Shown piece by piece: positions 38,726 to 49,400 of a stretch of 64,000 nt of DNA; position 1 is the first letter of the stretch, and every line of letters begins with the position of its first letter. The DNA lies in NCBI RefSeq assembly GCF_003858395.1, contig NZ_QWEV01000005.1, positions 4,190,207 through 4,254,206 of the forward strand. Direction: 5' to 3'. The stretch is from Acidipila sp. EB88. Lineage in GTDB: Bacteria > Acidobacteriota > Terriglobia > Terriglobales > Acidobacteriaceae. Made by a program: the position numbers and the translations under genes. The notes beneath the pieces were generated by a model. That model was not told the origin of the DNA and made no database searches. It worked only from the letters and a program-made list of their open reading frames with translations.

Positions 38726-41137
38726 CTACGGGTTTGTGGCGTCGGGCTGCCAGCCAGTGGCTTGCTGGAAACGTTGAAGATATTCGGCCTTGTAGCGATC
38801 CACAGCGTCGAGGTAGCTGGCCGGAGTCTGGGGTGAGAGCGGCTGGCGGGTCCAGTCGATGTCGACCTGCTTTGTGCCGAGCGGGATTTCCGCTGTGCCA
38901 TGAACGACCCGGATCGGCTTACCGTCGGCTACCACGCGTGAGGCCTTCTCGAAGAACGGGATGTGCAGAAGAATCTGACGCGGCCCATATTCCGGCTGCA
39001 TCTTCGTGACGAGATGCAGGGTGGCGTGACCTTCGCTGGGCATTTCCAGATCGAAGCTGATCCGCCCGAAGTACGTGTCGGCATTGGTTACTCTCAGAGT
39101 CTTGCCGCCACCAACCCAGGCTGGGGACACGGCTGACAGAAGGTGCAGGGTGTTGCCTTCTTCGCGAACCATCATGTTGCGTAACAGATTACGGTACTCG
39201 GCGGCGAACCAGCCATGGGGGCTTAGATTACCGCTAAAATCACGGTTGCCCCAGGGACGGATGGAGTACTCCCACCCTGCATTCGTGGAGGTGGTGTGGA
39301 CGAGCACAGCGTCGAGCTCGCGGATGGCCTGTTCATCTTCGCCGCGGATGAGTTCAGAGAGAGTGTTTTTGATGGTGAGGTAGTGGTGGAGGTATGTGCC
39401 CTGACCAGGCTGTCGGTAAGTGATGAGGCCTTCAGCGTAAGAGCCCTGCGTGCGCCGCAGGGTAGCGGTGACCCGTGGATCAAACGGGGAAAGCTGCTGC
39501 TCGGGAACAAGTGAGAGGAGGTTGCCCCAATCGGTGCCGCCTGGATCGCCATCTAAAGCGGGAGGGATGTAACCACCGCTCCTGTTGGTCACGGCATCGA
39601 GCTGGTGCAGGAAGGCCGCGTGAAGGTTATCGCGACTGGACTGAAAGTGTTTTTCATCCGCCGTGCTGCCCAGGGCGCGCGCCATCAGGATGGCGGAGTC
39701 GAGGCCGTCGAGTGCGAGAAAGTTATAACCGGTAAGGTGGCCGGGAATGTATTCGTTGTCGCGGACGTCGGTTGCCGGGAGCAGGTGGAGCGGGTCGCGG
39801 GCGGTCGCGGTGTCAAGCCAGTTGACGGCCGAGCGGATGCGGGGCAGCATCCGCTCGGCATAGGTACGGTCATGCGTAATGCGGTAGTGCTCAACGATGG
39901 ACCATACGGCGAGTCCCCAGCCGTCATACTGACCGGGCTGAGAGACAAAGTTGCCGTCGTTCGTTTGGCGGGTGCCGTAGAAATCGAGCACCTTGGCGGC
40001 CAAATCCGGGTGGCCGGTAGTGTCGTACATGCGGACGAAATCGGCCGAATCGCGAAGGTAGAAGCGGTGGTACTGGAACTGGTTGATGGTCTGGATCCAG
40101 GTATCGCCGATGTGGTTGAGGGCAAGAAGACAGTAGGTAAGTGAGGCACGGAAAAGGTCGTCGACCTTGGATTCGCCGGTCTGGATTTGCATGCCGCTGC
40201 TGAGCTGCTGCCGCCAGAGTTGGATCACAACGGTGTGCTGCATGTCGAAGGCAGCGGCGCGAACGGCGGCCAGGGCGGCCACGTCGTGAGCGCTGATGGG
40301 GATCAGCGGAACTTTGAAGTCAAGAGTGAGATCCGCGCCGGGAGCGAGCGGAGAGCTGTACTCGACAGTAGCCATTGGGGTATTCGGGAGCGGGCGGGCT
40401 GGATCGTCGCTGCCCCCGCTGCGGTTGTAGTAGTCGCGGTAGCTGGCGGAGACGGCGGGTTGCGGGTGTTGCGGAAAGAGGAAGATGACCCGGCTGTCAC
40501 GCAGGGCAGCGTTGCCATCGGCGTTGTGCTCGATGGTGTAGGCGCTGTCAGGGCGAAACTCTTCTCCGGGCTGATGGAAATCACCGGCGAGAGCGCTGGA
40601 GAGTGGGCGCCGGAAACGGTTGTCACCGGTAGGGAAGGTGGTGGTCTGGCGACCAGTGAAACTCCAGGAGGCAGTGAGGAAGGCAGTGCGCCGTGTGGCA
40701 CCGGGGTTGGAGGCACGGACTCGCACAAAGTTTACGGTTTGGCCATCTGCAAGAGTGCTGGCGAAGAAGCTGACGGTGTAGTCGATGCCATCTTTACGGG
40801 AGGTGAACGAGACCACTGGCAGGTAACCCTGCTCAAGGGTGCGAACACGGTTGTTCAGTTCAGTGCGGTCGATGCCGTTGAAGAGCATAAGCTCTCCAAA
40901 GCCAGTGTAAAGTGAGCCGCTTGGAGTGAGCTCAGCGGCGGATGGCGCGAACATGGCGCCAATCTCGTCGACGGATTGACTGGGGTAAGAGAATGGCTCG
41001 GAAGGCTTGTCGATAGAAGGCGAGACCATGCGGGCGATTTCAGCGGGTGCCGGTGGAGGTGCAATAAAGCTCTGCGATCCCTGCGCGTGCAGGAGCGGCG
41101 ATAGAACAAGTGAACAGAACACAACCCTGATGCGCAA
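38726..41137 (-). CDS. Secreted (alpha/alpha)6 six-hairpin glycosidase
   Basis: An 803-residue exported protein. The signal peptide is VVFCSLVLSPLLHAQGSQ. An N-terminal beta-sandwich runs to about 300. A six-hairpin barrel follows, with FQYHRFYLRDSADFVRMYDTTGHPDLAAKVL, QYDGWGLAVWSIVEHY, LPATDVRDNEYIPGHLTGYNFLALDGL and TDWGNLLSLVPEQQLSPF. A C-terminal beta domain ends in a repeat-poor tail. The fold is shared by glucoamylase-, trehalase- and rhamnosidase-like families, and I cannot assign a GH family. The start is a TTG with GAGGGA five bases upstream. No operon partner is seen on this strand. Confidence 0.75.
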   Translation of the reverse strand: MRIRVVFCSLVLSPLLHAQGSQSFIAPPPAPAEIARMVSPSIDKPSEPFSYPSQSVDEIGAMFAPSAAELTPSGSLYTGFGELMLFNGIDRTELNNRVRTLEQGYLPVVSFTSRKDGIDYTVSFFASTLADGQTVNFVRVRASNPGATRRTAFLTASWSFTGRQTTTFPTGDNRFRRPLSSALAGDFHQPGEEFRPDSAYTIEHNADGNAALRDSRVIFLFPQHPQPAVSASYRDYYNRSGGSDDPARPLPNTPMATVEYSSPLAPGADLTLDFKVPLIPISAHDVAALAAVRAAAFDMQHTVVIQLWRQQLSSGMQIQTGESKVDDLFRASLTYCLLALNHIGDTWIQTINQFQYHRFYLRDSADFVRMYDTTGHPDLAAKVLDFYGTRQTNDGNFVSQPGQYDGWGLAVWSIVEHYRITHDRTYAERMLPRIRSAVNWLDTATARDPLHLLPATDVRDNEYIPGHLTGYNFLALDGLDSAILMARALGSTADEKHFQSSRDNLHAAFLHQLDAVTNRSGGYIPPALDGDPGGTDWGNLLSLVPEQQLSPFDPRVTATLRRTQGSYAEGLITYRQPGQGTYLHHYLTIKNTLSELIRGEDEQAIRELDAVLVHTTSTNAGWEYSIRPWGNRDFSGNLSPHGWFAAEYRNLLRNMMVREEGNTLHLLSAVSPAWVGGGKTLRVTNADTYFGRISFDLEMPSEGHATLHLVTKMQPEYGPRQILLHIPFFEKASRVVADGKPIRVVHGTAEIPLGTKQVDIDWTRQPLSPQTPASYLDAVDRYKAEYLQRFQQATGWQPDATNP

Positions 41138-41355
41138 ATCGGTCCCTCGAAGATCCGTCTTTCAAGATGACCCGAATGGATGGAATGCTCAAGGTATTTC
41201 ACGGCTACTTGGGGAGCGAGCAGCGTGTATTTGACTGTGGAACGTTGTGACGAGCAGACATGTGTTTGGTGGAAGCTAGCTCTTCGCTGAGCAGGTAAGG
41301 TCCAAGCCAGTCGCTGGGGCGCAACTTGAGAAGAAAGCCACCGGACATCGCCCTT
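41138..41355. other. Intergenic stretch upstream of the glycosidase gene
   Basis: Contains the ribosome site and presumably the promoter of the minus-strand glycosidase. Nothing else is recognised. Confidence 0.3.
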
Positions 41356-41723
41356 CGAAATGGCAAACCCATCACCCGGAAGAACCGATAGAGCGCGATT
41401 GCATCAGCTTCCGGTTCAGCAAGGGTCTTTACCGGTGAGAGTTCGAGAAGGGACGCAAGGAGCTAGCCGTCAGCCTACGAGAGCCTGCCTCGTCGACAAT
41501 CCCTATCTCGTCATCAAGATGGCCCTGGACGGTGTTGGGGCCCTAGACGGCATTGGCCCTTGCACTTCCATGGAGTGATCCGTGAAAGATCTACTCAAAC
41601 GAAGAACGCCTCGTACAAGTGCTACAGGATTCGTTGCCGCCGTTTTCTGGCTACATCCTCTACGATTTTAGCCGCCGGAACAAACATGCCGGCCTCGCAA
41701 TCCCCCTGAAGACTTTAGAGTGA
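41356..41723 (+). pseudogene. C-terminal relic of a LysR-type regulator
   Basis: Pieces of a LysR effector domain appear in order across several plus frames: RNGKPIT, then ERDCISFRFSKG, then EFEKGRKELAVSLREPA, then VDNPYLVIKMALDGVG, and finally ERLVQVLQDSLPPFSGYILYDF followed by SRRNKHAGLAIPLKTLE and a stop. Intact LysR proteins have this order (HDCIxFRF, ALDGVGLA, LVxVLExxxPPFPGYxLYYPSRR). Frame changes and internal stops, and the lack of a DNA-binding domain, show a decayed gene. Confidence 0.75.
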
Positions 41724-42005
41724 AAGAGCGATCAGCATGGGCAATCGCATTGATTGGGCACACCTTAGAAGTCAAGACAAGCCGGTGCGCAGGCATCTGG
41801 CCGGACTTCGTGTTCAACACTTCGTAAAATCGAAATGTCGGGACTATTAGGGCTTGCTAAGTGCACCGACAGCCGAGCGCCAACGCAGAACCCGTTCCAG
41901 GAGGTTTTCTCGCTGGTCAAGCCAGCTGCCGCACAACTCTCAGCCCGCGCGACGAGGAGTATCGTAGGACGGCAGGTTGGACCATTCACTGGAGAAGCAT
42001 CAACC

Positions 42006-43249
42006 ATGAAAAGCACACATCGCCGCCGCGCTACTTCCATACTCTCCTTGCCCTCGCCAGTGTCTTTGGCCGCCATTCTTTGTGGGGTGCTTTTTGTCTG
42101 CGCCTCAACGAGCGGGTGGGCACAGGCGGCTGGATCCAGGCCCGAAAATGCCGCACCGGTTCCACTAGTCGCTCCGCCCTCTGCCTCCCCAGTAGTTGCG
42201 CCCGATGGTTCCGCGACGTTCCGGCTGGCGATGCCTTCTGCAAAAGCGGTCGAGCTGCACCTGGAAGGAAGAAAAGATCCACTACCGATGGCGCAGGCTG
42301 CCGATGGCTCCTGGAGCGTCGTGGTGCCCGCGCTCGCGCCCGAATACTACAGTTACACCTACGCAGTGGATGGCACCGAGGTTCTTGATCCCCGCAACAC
42401 CACTGTCAAGACCAGCTTCTTCACCAACGACAGTGTCTTCCTCGTGCCCGGGCAGCCTGCCATGCCATGGGAGCCTGCTGACGTGCCGCATGGCGTGGTG
42501 TCGCAGCACTTTTACGCGTCTAAGATCGTGGGTATTCCCAGTCAGTACTACGTGTACACACCCCCGGGTTTGATTCCCACAGCAATAAGAAATACCCGGT
42601 GCTCTACCTGCTACACGGGTATAGCGACGAGCCCAGCGCTTGGACCTCCATGGGCAAAGCAAATGTGATCCTCGACAACCTGATCGCCACTGGCAAAGCC
42701 AAGCCGATGATCGTGGTCATGCCATGGGGTTACGGCGATATGCGAATGATCACGAATGGCTGGGCCGCGTGGCGAGACGAGGTTCTCGTCGGTGCCAACT
42801 TCAGGAAGTTTGCGGAGGCACTGGAGCAGGAGGTCATGCCGATGGTAGAGAAACAATACTCGATCTCTGCCAAACGCGAAGACCACGCAATCGCAGGCCT
42901 CTCAATGGGAGGTGCGGAAACTCTGATGGTCGGGCTCAATCATGTGGATCAGTTTGCTTACATAGGGGCATTCAGCGCAGGTGGGCTGGGTAGCAGTCAT
43001 TTTGAGATACCGTTCCCGATGATCACTCCTGCGAGCGGCGCAGCACTGCAAGGCCGACTGAAGATTTTGTGGATCGCCTGCGGCACAGAAGATGGCCTGT
43101 TCACGCCGAATCAAACGTTCATCGCCTGGCTGAAGGGTAATGGTCTGAACCCTACGGCCATTCAAACCCCAGGTATGCACGCCTGGATGGTATGGCGTGG
43201 GAACCTCGCCGCATTCGCGCCGCTGCTCTTTCAGGACGGATCGAGCTAA
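42006..43249 (+). pseudogene. CE1-type esterase with N-terminal E-set domain, broken by a one-base frameshift
   Basis: The ATG at 42006 (GGAGAAG upstream) gives a leader (LAAILCGVLFVCASTSGWAQ) and an E-set/CBM48-like domain (SATFRLAMPSAKAVELHLEGRK, YYSYTYAVDGTEVLDPRN), ending in YYVYTPPG. The esterase then continues in another frame: [24 protein letters not shown], nucleophile serine in [11 protein letters not shown], Asp in GTEDGLF, and histidine in GMHAWMVW. One extra T in the TTT at 42569-42571 would join them into a protein of about 414 residues, like enterochelin- and feruloyl-esterase-like enzymes of acidobacterial hemicellulose loci. It is either a real mutation or a homopolymer error. 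Confidence 0.85.
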
Positions 43250-43250
43250 A

Positions 43251-43270
43251 CTCCGCGCTCTTGGGCGGAG
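43251..43270. terminator. Short hairpin after the esterase gene
   Basis: CTCCGC and GCGGAG form a six-pair stem with an eight-base loop immediately past the stop codon, in a convergent gap. No U-tract follows. Confidence 0.35.
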
Positions 43271-43436
43271 CAGTACCGACTGCCTCCTCCTTTAGTGCCC
43301 GGGACTTGAGGCCCGGTAACCTGGGTGCAGCGCTCTGGCTTCAGCAACAAAAGATGATCCAGGCAGCAGCTACTTATCGGAGATCACGCTGCGCCCGTCG
43401 ATCTGCTTACGAAGCCCGTCTCGCTGATGCGCCTGG

Positions 43437-45155
43437 TCACGGGCCAGTGCTGGTACTGCTCTGAGCAACAGAATAGATGCGGTCGGGTGAAAGGTGGGTC
43501 AGAGTTTGGACTTTGCCTCCTTGCCAGAAGATTTCGACCTTGTCTACCGAAGCGTGCGAGCCGAGCCCAAAGTGAAGGCGCAGGTCGTTCTGTGACAGAT
43601 AGCTTCCCCCGCTTCGCACTTCGTCTACCTGCACCAAATCCCCTGCAGTGACGCGGACCCGGGCATTGAGCGCGAGCCGGTTTCCCGGTTGCCCGGTGAG
43701 TGCGAAGCCGATCCAGTGAGGGTGGTTTTCATAGACAGGTCTTAGAATCATGGGTGCGCCTTCAAGGTTTTCGACAACGGCCTCAACGTGGCCATCATTA
43801 AAAAGGTCAGCCATGGCCAGTCCGCGGCTGACTTGCGGAACCTGTAGCGCAGCGCCCGTTAGCCTGCTTGCATCGAAGAATGTGCCGTCGTGCTGGTTCA
43901 GGAACAGCTGCTTTGGTTCGCGGTATCGCGTGCCGATATTCGCTGCATCGACCTGCGGATAGACGTGTCCGTTGACGATAAGCAGGTCGGCCCAGCCGTC
44001 ATTATCCAGATCCGCGAAAGCGTCACCCCATCCCACGTAGGGCTGCGTCGGGCGGCCGATGCCTGCGGCGTAGGCTACGTCGGTGTAGCTCATGCCCTTA
44101 TCGCCCTGGTATAGCTCGGCATACTCTTCGCTGAAATGGGTGATGGCGATGCCAAACCGCCCGGAGTGCTGGTAGTCGCCAAGAGCGACGCCCATGTTGG
44201 CCTGCTCACTGCCGTCCTGGTTTACCGCAACTCCGGCTTGAAACGCGAGATCGGTGAACGTGGCGTTGCCATTGTTGTGGTACAGGTAGTTCTGTTCCCC
44301 ATCATTCGCGACCAGGAGATCCAGATGGCCATCGCTGTCGAAATCACTCCATACAGCCGTCAGGCCGAAAAATCCGTGCGCATCGGCTACCCCGGCTTGC
44401 TGCCCGGCTGAGCTGAAGGTGCCGTCGCCGTTGTTGCGGTAGAGTGCGTCAGGGGAGCCCTTCAAACCACGCGGACCGCACTGCACGGGCACAGTGTGGT
44501 AGGTACAGGTGATCTTCGAGCCAAAGGTCGGAAGGTCCTTTAGATCGAGATCAACGTAGTGCGCGATGAACAGGTCCGGCTTTCCATCGCCGTCGTAGTC
44601 ACCGAACGCTGCTCCGGTGGCCCACCCTGAATCGACAGAAAGCCCGGAGGCCCAAGTCACGTCGGTAAAAGTGCTATCGCCGTTGTTGCGATAAAGCACT
44701 ACGCCGCCGAAGCAGGTCACAAGGAGGTCGGGCCATCCATCGTCGTTGTAGTCTCCAACAGAGACACCCATGGCCCATCCAGGAAAGCCGACCCCAGCAT
44801 GCTCGGTGACATCGGTAAAGGTGCCGTCGTGGTTGTTGTGGTAAAGCGCACCACGCGCCCGCTTGCCCGCAAGCTGCATATCCACGTCGGGCGCATTGCT
44901 CAGGTAAATATCAGGCCATCCATCCCGGTCGTAGTCGATGATTGCCACTCCACCGCTCATGGACTCCACGATGTACTTCTTCTGCGGCGAGGACAAATGG
45001 TCAAAGTGGATACCAGTGGATGCGGTGATGTCGACAAGTTGCAGCTTACTGGCGAGTGGCTGCAGCGCAGCAGTTGCCGCGGATTGGGCACCAGCAAGCG
45101 TTGCCGCAAAACATGAAGCGAGAAACAGCATGACCCGTGCGCGAGATGCTGTCAT
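43437..45155 (-). CDS. CRTAC1-like FG-GAP repeat protein with ASPIC/UnbV domain
   Basis: A 572-residue exported beta-propeller (leader VMLFLASCFAATLAGAQ). It has many FG-GAP/VCBS-type repeats with calcium-binding acidic loops: IDYDRDGWPDIYLSN, GDYNDDGWPDLLVT, GDYDGDGKPDLFIAH, SDFDSDGHLDLLVAND, ADLDNDGWADLLIVNG. It closes with an ASPIC/UnbV module (VDEVRSGGSYLSQNDLRLHFGLG, VDKVEIFWQGGKVQ). Its ATG overlaps the stop of the TPR gene by four bases (ATGA), so the two are translationally coupled. In Acidobacteriota and Bacteroidota such proteins often follow TonB receptors. The biochemical role is unknown; glycan binding at the cell surface is possible. Confidence 0.85.
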   Translation of the reverse strand: MTASRARVMLFLASCFAATLAGAQSAATAALQPLASKLQLVDITASTGIHFDHLSSPQKKYIVESMSGGVAIIDYDRDGWPDIYLSNAPDVDMQLAGKRARGALYHNNHDGTFTDVTEHAGVGFPGWAMGVSVGDYNDDGWPDLLVTCFGGVVLYRNNGDSTFTDVTWASGLSVDSGWATGAAFGDYDGDGKPDLFIAHYVDLDLKDLPTFGSKITCTYHTVPVQCGPRGLKGSPDALYRNNGDGTFSSAGQQAGVADAHGFFGLTAVWSDFDSDGHLDLLVANDGEQNYLYHNNGNATFTDLAFQAGVAVNQDGSEQANMGVALGDYQHSGRFGIAITHFSEEYAELYQGDKGMSYTDVAYAAGIGRPTQPYVGWGDAFADLDNDGWADLLIVNGHVYPQVDAANIGTRYREPKQLFLNQHDGTFFDASRLTGAALQVPQVSRGLAMADLFNDGHVEAVVENLEGAPMILRPVYENHPHWIGFALTGQPGNRLALNARVRVTAGDLVQVDEVRSGGSYLSQNDLRLHFGLGSHASVDKVEIFWQGGKVQTLTHLSPDRIYSVAQSSTSTGP

Positions 45156-46372
45156 TGTGAATGGCTCACCTGGCCGGCAGTCTCGGGCGAGTCGCTTCGC
45201 ATCCTCTGCAAGGTGGTCTCAAGTTCCGACTGCAGCGCCTTGTAGTGTTCGTAGAGTTCCAGCTGCGTCTTCGCATCGCCCGCTCGGCCTTGCTGCTTGT
45301 ACAAGGTGCTAAGACGATAGTGCGCGGCGATGTTTGTAGGGTCCAGATCGACCGCGCGCTCCAGCAATTCCGCAGCCTTTGCGCTGTCATGCTTGGCGAG
45401 CAGGAGCTTGGCTAACCCCACATAGGGTTCGGCATCGTTGGGCTGCAGCGACTTCGCTTTCTCGTACGAGGCCTCGGCCTCCTCGGCATCGCCTTTTTCC
45501 GACTGGAGAGCCGCAAGCCCAAGCCATGCTTTTTCGTCGAACGGATTGATTTGAATCGCGGCTTTGTACTCCGCTGCGGCGCCTGCATGTTCCGCTGGGT
45601 CAGAGGAGGCGTACAAGGTGTGGGCTAACTCGAAGTGCAGACCCGGAAGATTAGGATCGATGGCAAGCGCGCGGCGAAATTGCACAATCGCCTTCTCCCC
45701 CTGCCCTTGCTGCAGAAGTTGCTGTCCCATGATGAAAGGAAACTGCGCGGAGTTCGGCGCGGCAACCGCAAGACTCAGCAGGGCCTCACTCATACCCTGC
45801 ACATAGATCTGGTAGGCAGCGGCCAGGATCTGGGGGTTGCCAGGGTCAAGGGTCTGCAATTGGGCGACTGTCGCAGCGGCTTCGTCGAGTATGCCAAGTG
45901 CCTGGTCGACTTCAACAAGTTGCAGGCCAGTGTCGAGGCGTATCTTCTTATCCGTTACGCCAGCGAACGATGCTTCCAGGTCCTTCTGTGCTCCATGTAG
46001 ATCGCCGGTGCGCTTCTCGCTCATGCCCAGCAATGCCTGCAGCTTGGCGAGCCCGGATTGTGCTGTCACGGCAGCGCGCAACTCCGGGATCGCGTCAGCG
46101 TAGCTTCCCTGGAAGTAGAGCAGAACACCCAGGTTGCCACGGGCGTCCACGTTGGCGGGGTCCAGTTGCACAACTGCGCGCAATTCCGGAATGGCGAGGT
46201 CAGGCCGTTTTGCCGCAAGGTACTGCTGGGCGAGGCGCTGATGCTGCGCAAGCTGTGTGGACGATGAAGTCGCTGGAGTGGGGTTGGCCGTCTGCGCAGT
46301 GCAGTACATGGGGCAGGTCAGAGACAGCAGTAGCGCCGCCCTGAGTGCTGTTCGCTCTTGAAACCGCTTCAC
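45152..46372 (-). CDS. Exported TPR-repeat protein
   Basis: A 406-residue protein starting at GTG behind AGGATG. A leader (AALLLSLTCPMYCTAQ) precedes about nine tetratricopeptide units, for example AIPELRAVVQLDPANVDARGNLG, AIVQFRRALAIDPNLPGLHFELA, EYKAAIQINPFDEKAWLGLAAL and AAELLERAVDLDPTNIAAHYRLS. TPR arrays mediate protein-protein contacts, here in the periplasm. It is coupled by a four-base overlap to the CRTAC1-like gene and lies downstream of a TonB receptor on the same strand, from which a terminator separates it. Confidence 0.87.
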   Translation of the reverse strand: MKRFQERTALRAALLLSLTCPMYCTAQTANPTPATSSSTQLAQHQRLAQQYLAAKRPDLAIPELRAVVQLDPANVDARGNLGVLLYFQGSYADAIPELRAAVTAQSGLAKLQALLGMSEKRTGDLHGAQKDLEASFAGVTDKKIRLDTGLQLVEVDQALGILDEAAATVAQLQTLDPGNPQILAAAYQIYVQGMSEALLSLAVAAPNSAQFPFIMGQQLLQQGQGEKAIVQFRRALAIDPNLPGLHFELAHTLYASSDPAEHAGAAAEYKAAIQINPFDEKAWLGLAALQSEKGDAEEAEASYEKAKSLQPNDAEPYVGLAKLLLAKHDSAKAAELLERAVDLDPTNIAAHYRLSTLYKQQGRAGDAKTQLELYEHYKALQSELETTLQRMRSDSPETAGQVSHSQ

Positions 46373-46410
46373 CTGAACATCCTACCCTGAACGTTTTGCG
46401 CTGTGTCCGG

Positions 46411-46444
46411 CAAAGCAAAAGAGGCAGCTTAGCAGCTGCCTCTT
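46411..46444 (-). terminator. Rho-independent terminator after the third TonB receptor gene
   Basis: Read on the minus strand, the stem AAGAGGCAGCT and AGCTGCCTCTT (46434-46444 and 46419-46429) pairs perfectly over eleven bases around a four-base loop, followed by TTTTGCTTT. It lies 19 bases after the receptor stop. Transcription of the TPR/CRTAC1-like pair therefore depends on readthrough or on its own promoter. Confidence 0.75.
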
Positions 46445-46462
46445 CGCCTGCGGGCCTTGTGG

Positions 46463-49400
46463 CTAGAACGAGACGCGGCCGTAAAGCTGCATTGTTCTTC
46501 CGCCTACTGTGGTTGTTGTGATCTGGGCCGACTGGTTCGGGCCGATCGCGTTGTTGCCGGGTTGACCAAAGCTTGCGTGGTTCAGGACGTTGTCTGCATC
46601 GGCACGTACCTGCACCTGCACATTCCGCTCCGGGAAGACGTTGAAGGTTTTACCGAGCGAGAAGTTGAACTCGGAGAGCCCCGGACCATACACCGTGTTC
46701 CGGCGGAAATCGCCATAGGTGTACGGAGCCGGCACAGCCAGAGCGCTGAGGTTGTACCACTCGCTCAGACGATTCAACCTGCCACCGGGAACAGCGGTGA
46801 CATTCCCAACAAGGTTCGCGAACTGTGTAGCGCTTCCCGACTGATTGTTGGAAGAGTTGTTACCACCGGTTGTGATGCTGATGGGGTTGCCACCCTGCAC
46901 CACGAAGGTTCCGGAAGCCTGCCATCCGCCGAGTGCTTCATCCAGCAGAAGGTTGTTGTTCAGGAACATCCGTCCGCGACCAATGGGCAGCTGGTAGATC
47001 GCCTGTCCCTTGAACATGTTGCGGATGTCGAAGTTTGAGTTGCTGTAGTTCGCATTGGTGTCGAACGCATTCTGGTAGTTTTGGAAGCCCTCGCGGCTAC
47101 CCCATCCAGACGAGTCCTGATCGTCAAGGAAGTGCGACCACGTGTAGTTGACGTTGAACTCGAGCCCCTTCGACATGCGCTTCGTCAGCTGCGCTTCGAG
47201 CGAGTTGTAATTCGAGATGGCGTTGTTCGGGCTGCCCGAGATGTTGTTATAGATCGGGTAAGGCTCTGACTGCTTGTCGTTGGGACCCAGCAGGTTCTGA
47301 GGTACCTGGTTGATGTCGACCGGGAAGTTCAGGTTCTTGCCATGGTTGCCGACATAGGCGATATCCGCGACAAAGTCGACCCCGAGCTGTTCCTGCATGT
47401 CGAAGGTGTACTGGTAATTGGTTGGGATAGGCGTGTGGTACTGGTTGTACGTCACGTCCTGGCCGTTGCGGGCATCTGGAGTGGTCGGAGCAGTGAGGTA
47501 CTTGGAGTTGATGCTGCCGAAGTTGCGTGCGCCGACGCCACACCCTGGGTCAGCCGTGTCGGGCGTGCTGCCGTCTGCGTTCAGTTGCACCACAGGGCAA
47601 ACGCCATTCGTGTTGTCACTGAGGCTGCCGGAGCTACCGAAGGCATTGCCAAGCCCGCCACCGTAGGTGTCCTCGCTCCACGTCGAAGCATAGATGCCGA
47701 AGCCACCGCGGAAGACGGTCTTTGAGTCTGGCTGCCAGCTGAAGCCGATGCGCGGGAGCCAGATGTTGTAGTTCGGCGCCTGCAGGCTGGTGCGATCATG
47801 CGCATGCGTTGTGGCGTACCAGATTGCCCCGGGAGTGTTGGTCGCAGGGTTGATGACTTCCGGATCAAACGCTGCTTCATTGCCCTTGACATCCGACCAT
47901 CCCGTGGTGATCTGGTAGCGCAGACCAAGGTTCACGGTCAGGTTCGGCCGGAGCTTGATGTCGTCCTGAACGAAGACCTGCGGCAGCTTGATGCGGCCAC
48001 CATACTCCGGTGTGACGCCCGCACTCCAGCTCGTGGTCTGGCCCAGAAGAAAGTCAGCGTACGCGCCGCCTGAGGCATAGTTTCCAGCCGCGTTTGGCAG
48101 CGTGTTGGAGGTGAGTCCGTTGATGGACGTATAGGTTCCGTTGTAGTTCACGCTCGCTGCGTTGATGTTGCCCCATGCCGTCGAGTTCGCCTCGTTGATG
48201 AGAAACTCACCACCGAAGTGCAGCACGTGCTTGCCGCGCACAAGGGTAAACACGTCGGACGGGTCATACACGTGCATCTTGTACACAGCATTGGTCGCCG
48301 ATGCAAGACCATAGAAACTGTTGATACCGACATTGGGGAAGTTGTCCGCCTTGGCGAAACCAAGACCCAGCTGGTCTGGAAATCCCTGGTTCAACGTCGA
48401 AGGAACAAAGAAGTTCAGCTGGTTGGTATAGCCGAAACGGGCCTCGTTCGTTGCCGTCGGGCTAATCGTCCACACGTGAGAGATCTGTGCGTTCTCTCGG
48501 CTTACATCTTCGCTACCGCAGTTGATCGGACAAACGGGGCTGTAGCCGAACTGTGGATTGTCGCTTTCTGTCTGAGAAATGGTCAGGCGCTGGTTCTGGG
48601 CGATGTCCCAGTCAGCTCGACCGAAGTAGCGGGTAAAGGGATTGTTGTTCGACGACTGGTAAACGAAATTGTTCTGCGCCAGACCCGAACTGATCTGCCC
48701 TGCGGTGTTCGCCGTTGGGAAGTACTTCTGGATATTTTGCGCCACGGGGTTGAGCATGTTCGTCGGAATGCGGTTGCCATTGCCGTATTCAGCGGCAAAG
48801 GTGGGGCGGATCGCGCACGGACACTGCTGCGTGAACGCCTGACCCGAATCCGTGGTGTAGGTGTGGGTTCCGGTCTCCTGGATCGTCTGCTTGGTTGGAT
48901 CGTAGAGGGTCGGCAGACCGGGCGCTGTGAAGTCTCCAGCCATCAACGCGGCGGTCGGCACTGTCGCGAAGCTCGCTGCGTTGGTGCCGTGGTCCAGAAG
49001 TTTGTCAAAGTCGAAATAGAAGAACAGCTTGTGAGGGATGATCGGGCCGCTGACCGAGAAGCCGAAATTGTTATAGCGAAGGTTCGGCACCGTGACTTTC
49101 TGGCCGAAACCATATGGCGCAGCGTTCAGGGCATCGTTCTGGAAGTATTCATAACCCACGCCATGGAAGCTGTTGGAGCCGCCCTTGGTGATCTGGTTGT
49201 AAATGATGTCGCCGACACCGTACTGCGCTGAAAACGAGGCACTGCTGACCTTCACTTCCGATGTCGTCTCGAAGATGGTGACGTCGGAGTTCTGGCTCAT
49301 CGGCAGCGTGGTGGTCGCGCCGTCCTGCAGCATGGAGGCAAACGGCAGGTTGCCGTTGATCGAAGCTACCTGGCCAGGGTTGGCGGCATTGCTGGAGTTT

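Noticed and set aside
48218..49231. A 337-residue plus frame inside the third TonB receptor
   Set aside because: It is arginine- and valine-rich shadow sequence without domains; the receptor on the other strand is clear.
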